A stretch of 64,000 nt of DNA from Parendozoicomonas haliclonae (lineage in GTDB: Bacteria > Pseudomonadota > Gammaproteobacteria > Pseudomonadales > Endozoicomonadaceae). The notes under the pieces were generated by a model that worked only from the letters and a program-made list of their open reading frames with translations, was not told the DNA's origin and ran no database searches. Positions 63,314 to 64,000 of the stretch are shown here, piece by piece. The position numbers were made by a program, and so were the translations under genes. The DNA is taken from positions 186,001 to 250,000 of the forward strand of contig NZ_FWPT01000001.1 of NCBI RefSeq assembly GCF_900174585.1, read 5' to 3'. Within the stretch, counting starts at the first letter, position 1; every line of letters starts with the position of its first letter.

Positions 63314-64000
63314 ATGTTACTGCAGATATCCGAGCCGGGTCAGAGCCCTGATCCCCATCAGCGCAAGCTGGCCGTTGGGATTGATCTTGGTACCACCAAC
63401 TCTCTGGTTGCCACTGTGCGCAGTGGTACAGCAGAAACACTGCCCAATATCTCCGGTGAGCACCTCCTCCCATCTGTCGTTCATTATGGCAGTGATTGCA
63501 CCATTACCGGTGTCGATGCCCGTCGTCTGGCGGCTGAAGATCCCCTGAATACCATTATCTCTGTTAAGCGCTTTATGGGGCGTGGTATTAACGATATCCA
63601 TGCTCTTGATGATGTACTGCCTTACAACTTTACCCGTACCGATCAGGGTATGCCGTTTATTCAGACGGTACAGGGTGAAAAGAGCCCGGTTCAGGTTTCT
63701 GCGGAAATTCTGAAAACCCTGCGCCGCCGTGCCGAGGATTCTCTCGGTGGTGATCTTCTCGGCGCGGTTATCACTGTTCCTGCCTATTTCGACGATGCCC
63801 AGCGTCAGGCTACTAAAGATGCAGCCCGTCTGGCTGGTCTTAAGGTTTTGCGTCTGCTGAATGAGCCGACTGCCGCTGCTGTGGCCTACGGTCTTGATCA
63901 GGGTGGTGAAGGCACTATCGCGGTTTATGATCTCGGTGGCGGTACCTTTGATATCTCCATCCTGCGTTTGCACAAAGGTGTATTCGAGGTGTTGGCGACC
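63314..64000 (+). CDS. hscA: Fe-S protein assembly chaperone HscA (partial, runs off the edge)
   Basis: The first 229 codons of a specialised Hsp70 that releases clusters from IscU. The nucleotide-binding domain shows [15 protein letters not shown] (about residues 20-34), [34 protein letters not shown] and [20 protein letters not shown] lies upstream of the ATG. The substrate-binding part, and fdx and iscX if present, lie beyond the window. Confidence 0.97.
   Translation, partial: MLLQISEPGQSPDPHQRKLAVGIDLGTTNSLVATVRSGTAETLPNISGEHLLPSVVHYGSDCTITGVDARRLAAEDPLNTIISVKRFMGRGINDIHALDDVLPYNFTRTDQGMPFIQTVQGEKSPVQVSAEILKTLRRRAEDSLGGDLLGAVITVPAYFDDAQRQATKDAARLAGLKVLRLLNEPTAAAVAYGLDQGGEGTIAVYDLGGGTFDISILRLHKGVFEVLAT

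Overview
The window is a contiguous stretch of a gammaproteobacterial chromosome. Its core genes (lptF-lptG with divergent pepA, holC, queA-tgt-yajC-secD-secF, suhB, trmJ, cysE, iscR-iscS-iscU-iscA-hscB-hscA) follow an order known from Pseudomonas, Marinobacter and relatives. Between them sit many large orphan proteins of eukaryote-interacting style: low-complexity or proline-rich tails, basic NLS-like patches, helical bodies. Together with S1/P1 nucleases this suggests a host-associated marine Oceanospirillales of the Endozoicomonas/Hahella type. That taxonomic placement is inference from gene content, not a database result.

Layout. 0-5 kb: orphan small proteins, holC, a DUF2789 gene and an EmrAB-type efflux pair. 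5-14 kb: an effector-like protein, a first S1/P1 nuclease with a His/Tyr/Asp-rich insertion, pepA, lptFG and two orphan membrane proteins. 14-20 kb: stand-alone trpB behind a probable TrpR operator, an MpaB-type oxygenase with a divergent TetR regulator, an RDD protein, an alpha/beta hydrolase, and rubredoxin with its reductase. 20-26.5 kb: an OprP/OprO-like porin behind a four-repeat Pho box, a second S1/P1 nuclease, pssA, fumC and fpr. 26.5-34 kb: an RND pump controlled by a TetR protein (the same 13-bp palindrome precedes both), and a 623-residue orphan containing a C9 tract. 34-39 kb: a metal-dependent hydrolase divergent from AraC-SDR-Baeyer-Villiger monooxygenase, then elaA. 39-43 kb: an orphan with an NLS-like tail, a membrane protein with six CxxC motifs, an exported RidA and a GNAT. 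43.3-46.5 kb: a small island at the 3' end of tRNA-Leu(CAA), carrying an AHH nuclease toxin, an Imm11-like immunity gene and a frameshifted DUF2971 gene. 46.6-64 kb: a polyproline orphan, queA-tgt-yajC-secDF, two orphans plus a hemerythrin, suhB, trmJ, cysE and the isc operon, which runs off the right edge.

How the genes work together. lptF/lptG move LPS, yajC/secD/secF assist protein export, queA/tgt make queuosine, and the isc genes build Fe-S clusters under an IscR-type promoter. The Pho-box porin and the adjacent secreted nuclease could form a phosphate-scavenging pair. The AraC/SDR/BVMO/hydrolase group looks like a ketone or hydrophobic-substrate pathway. The AHH/Imm11/DUF2971 island looks like accessory conflict cargo. 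No IS element, integrase, CRISPR array or rRNA was recognised.
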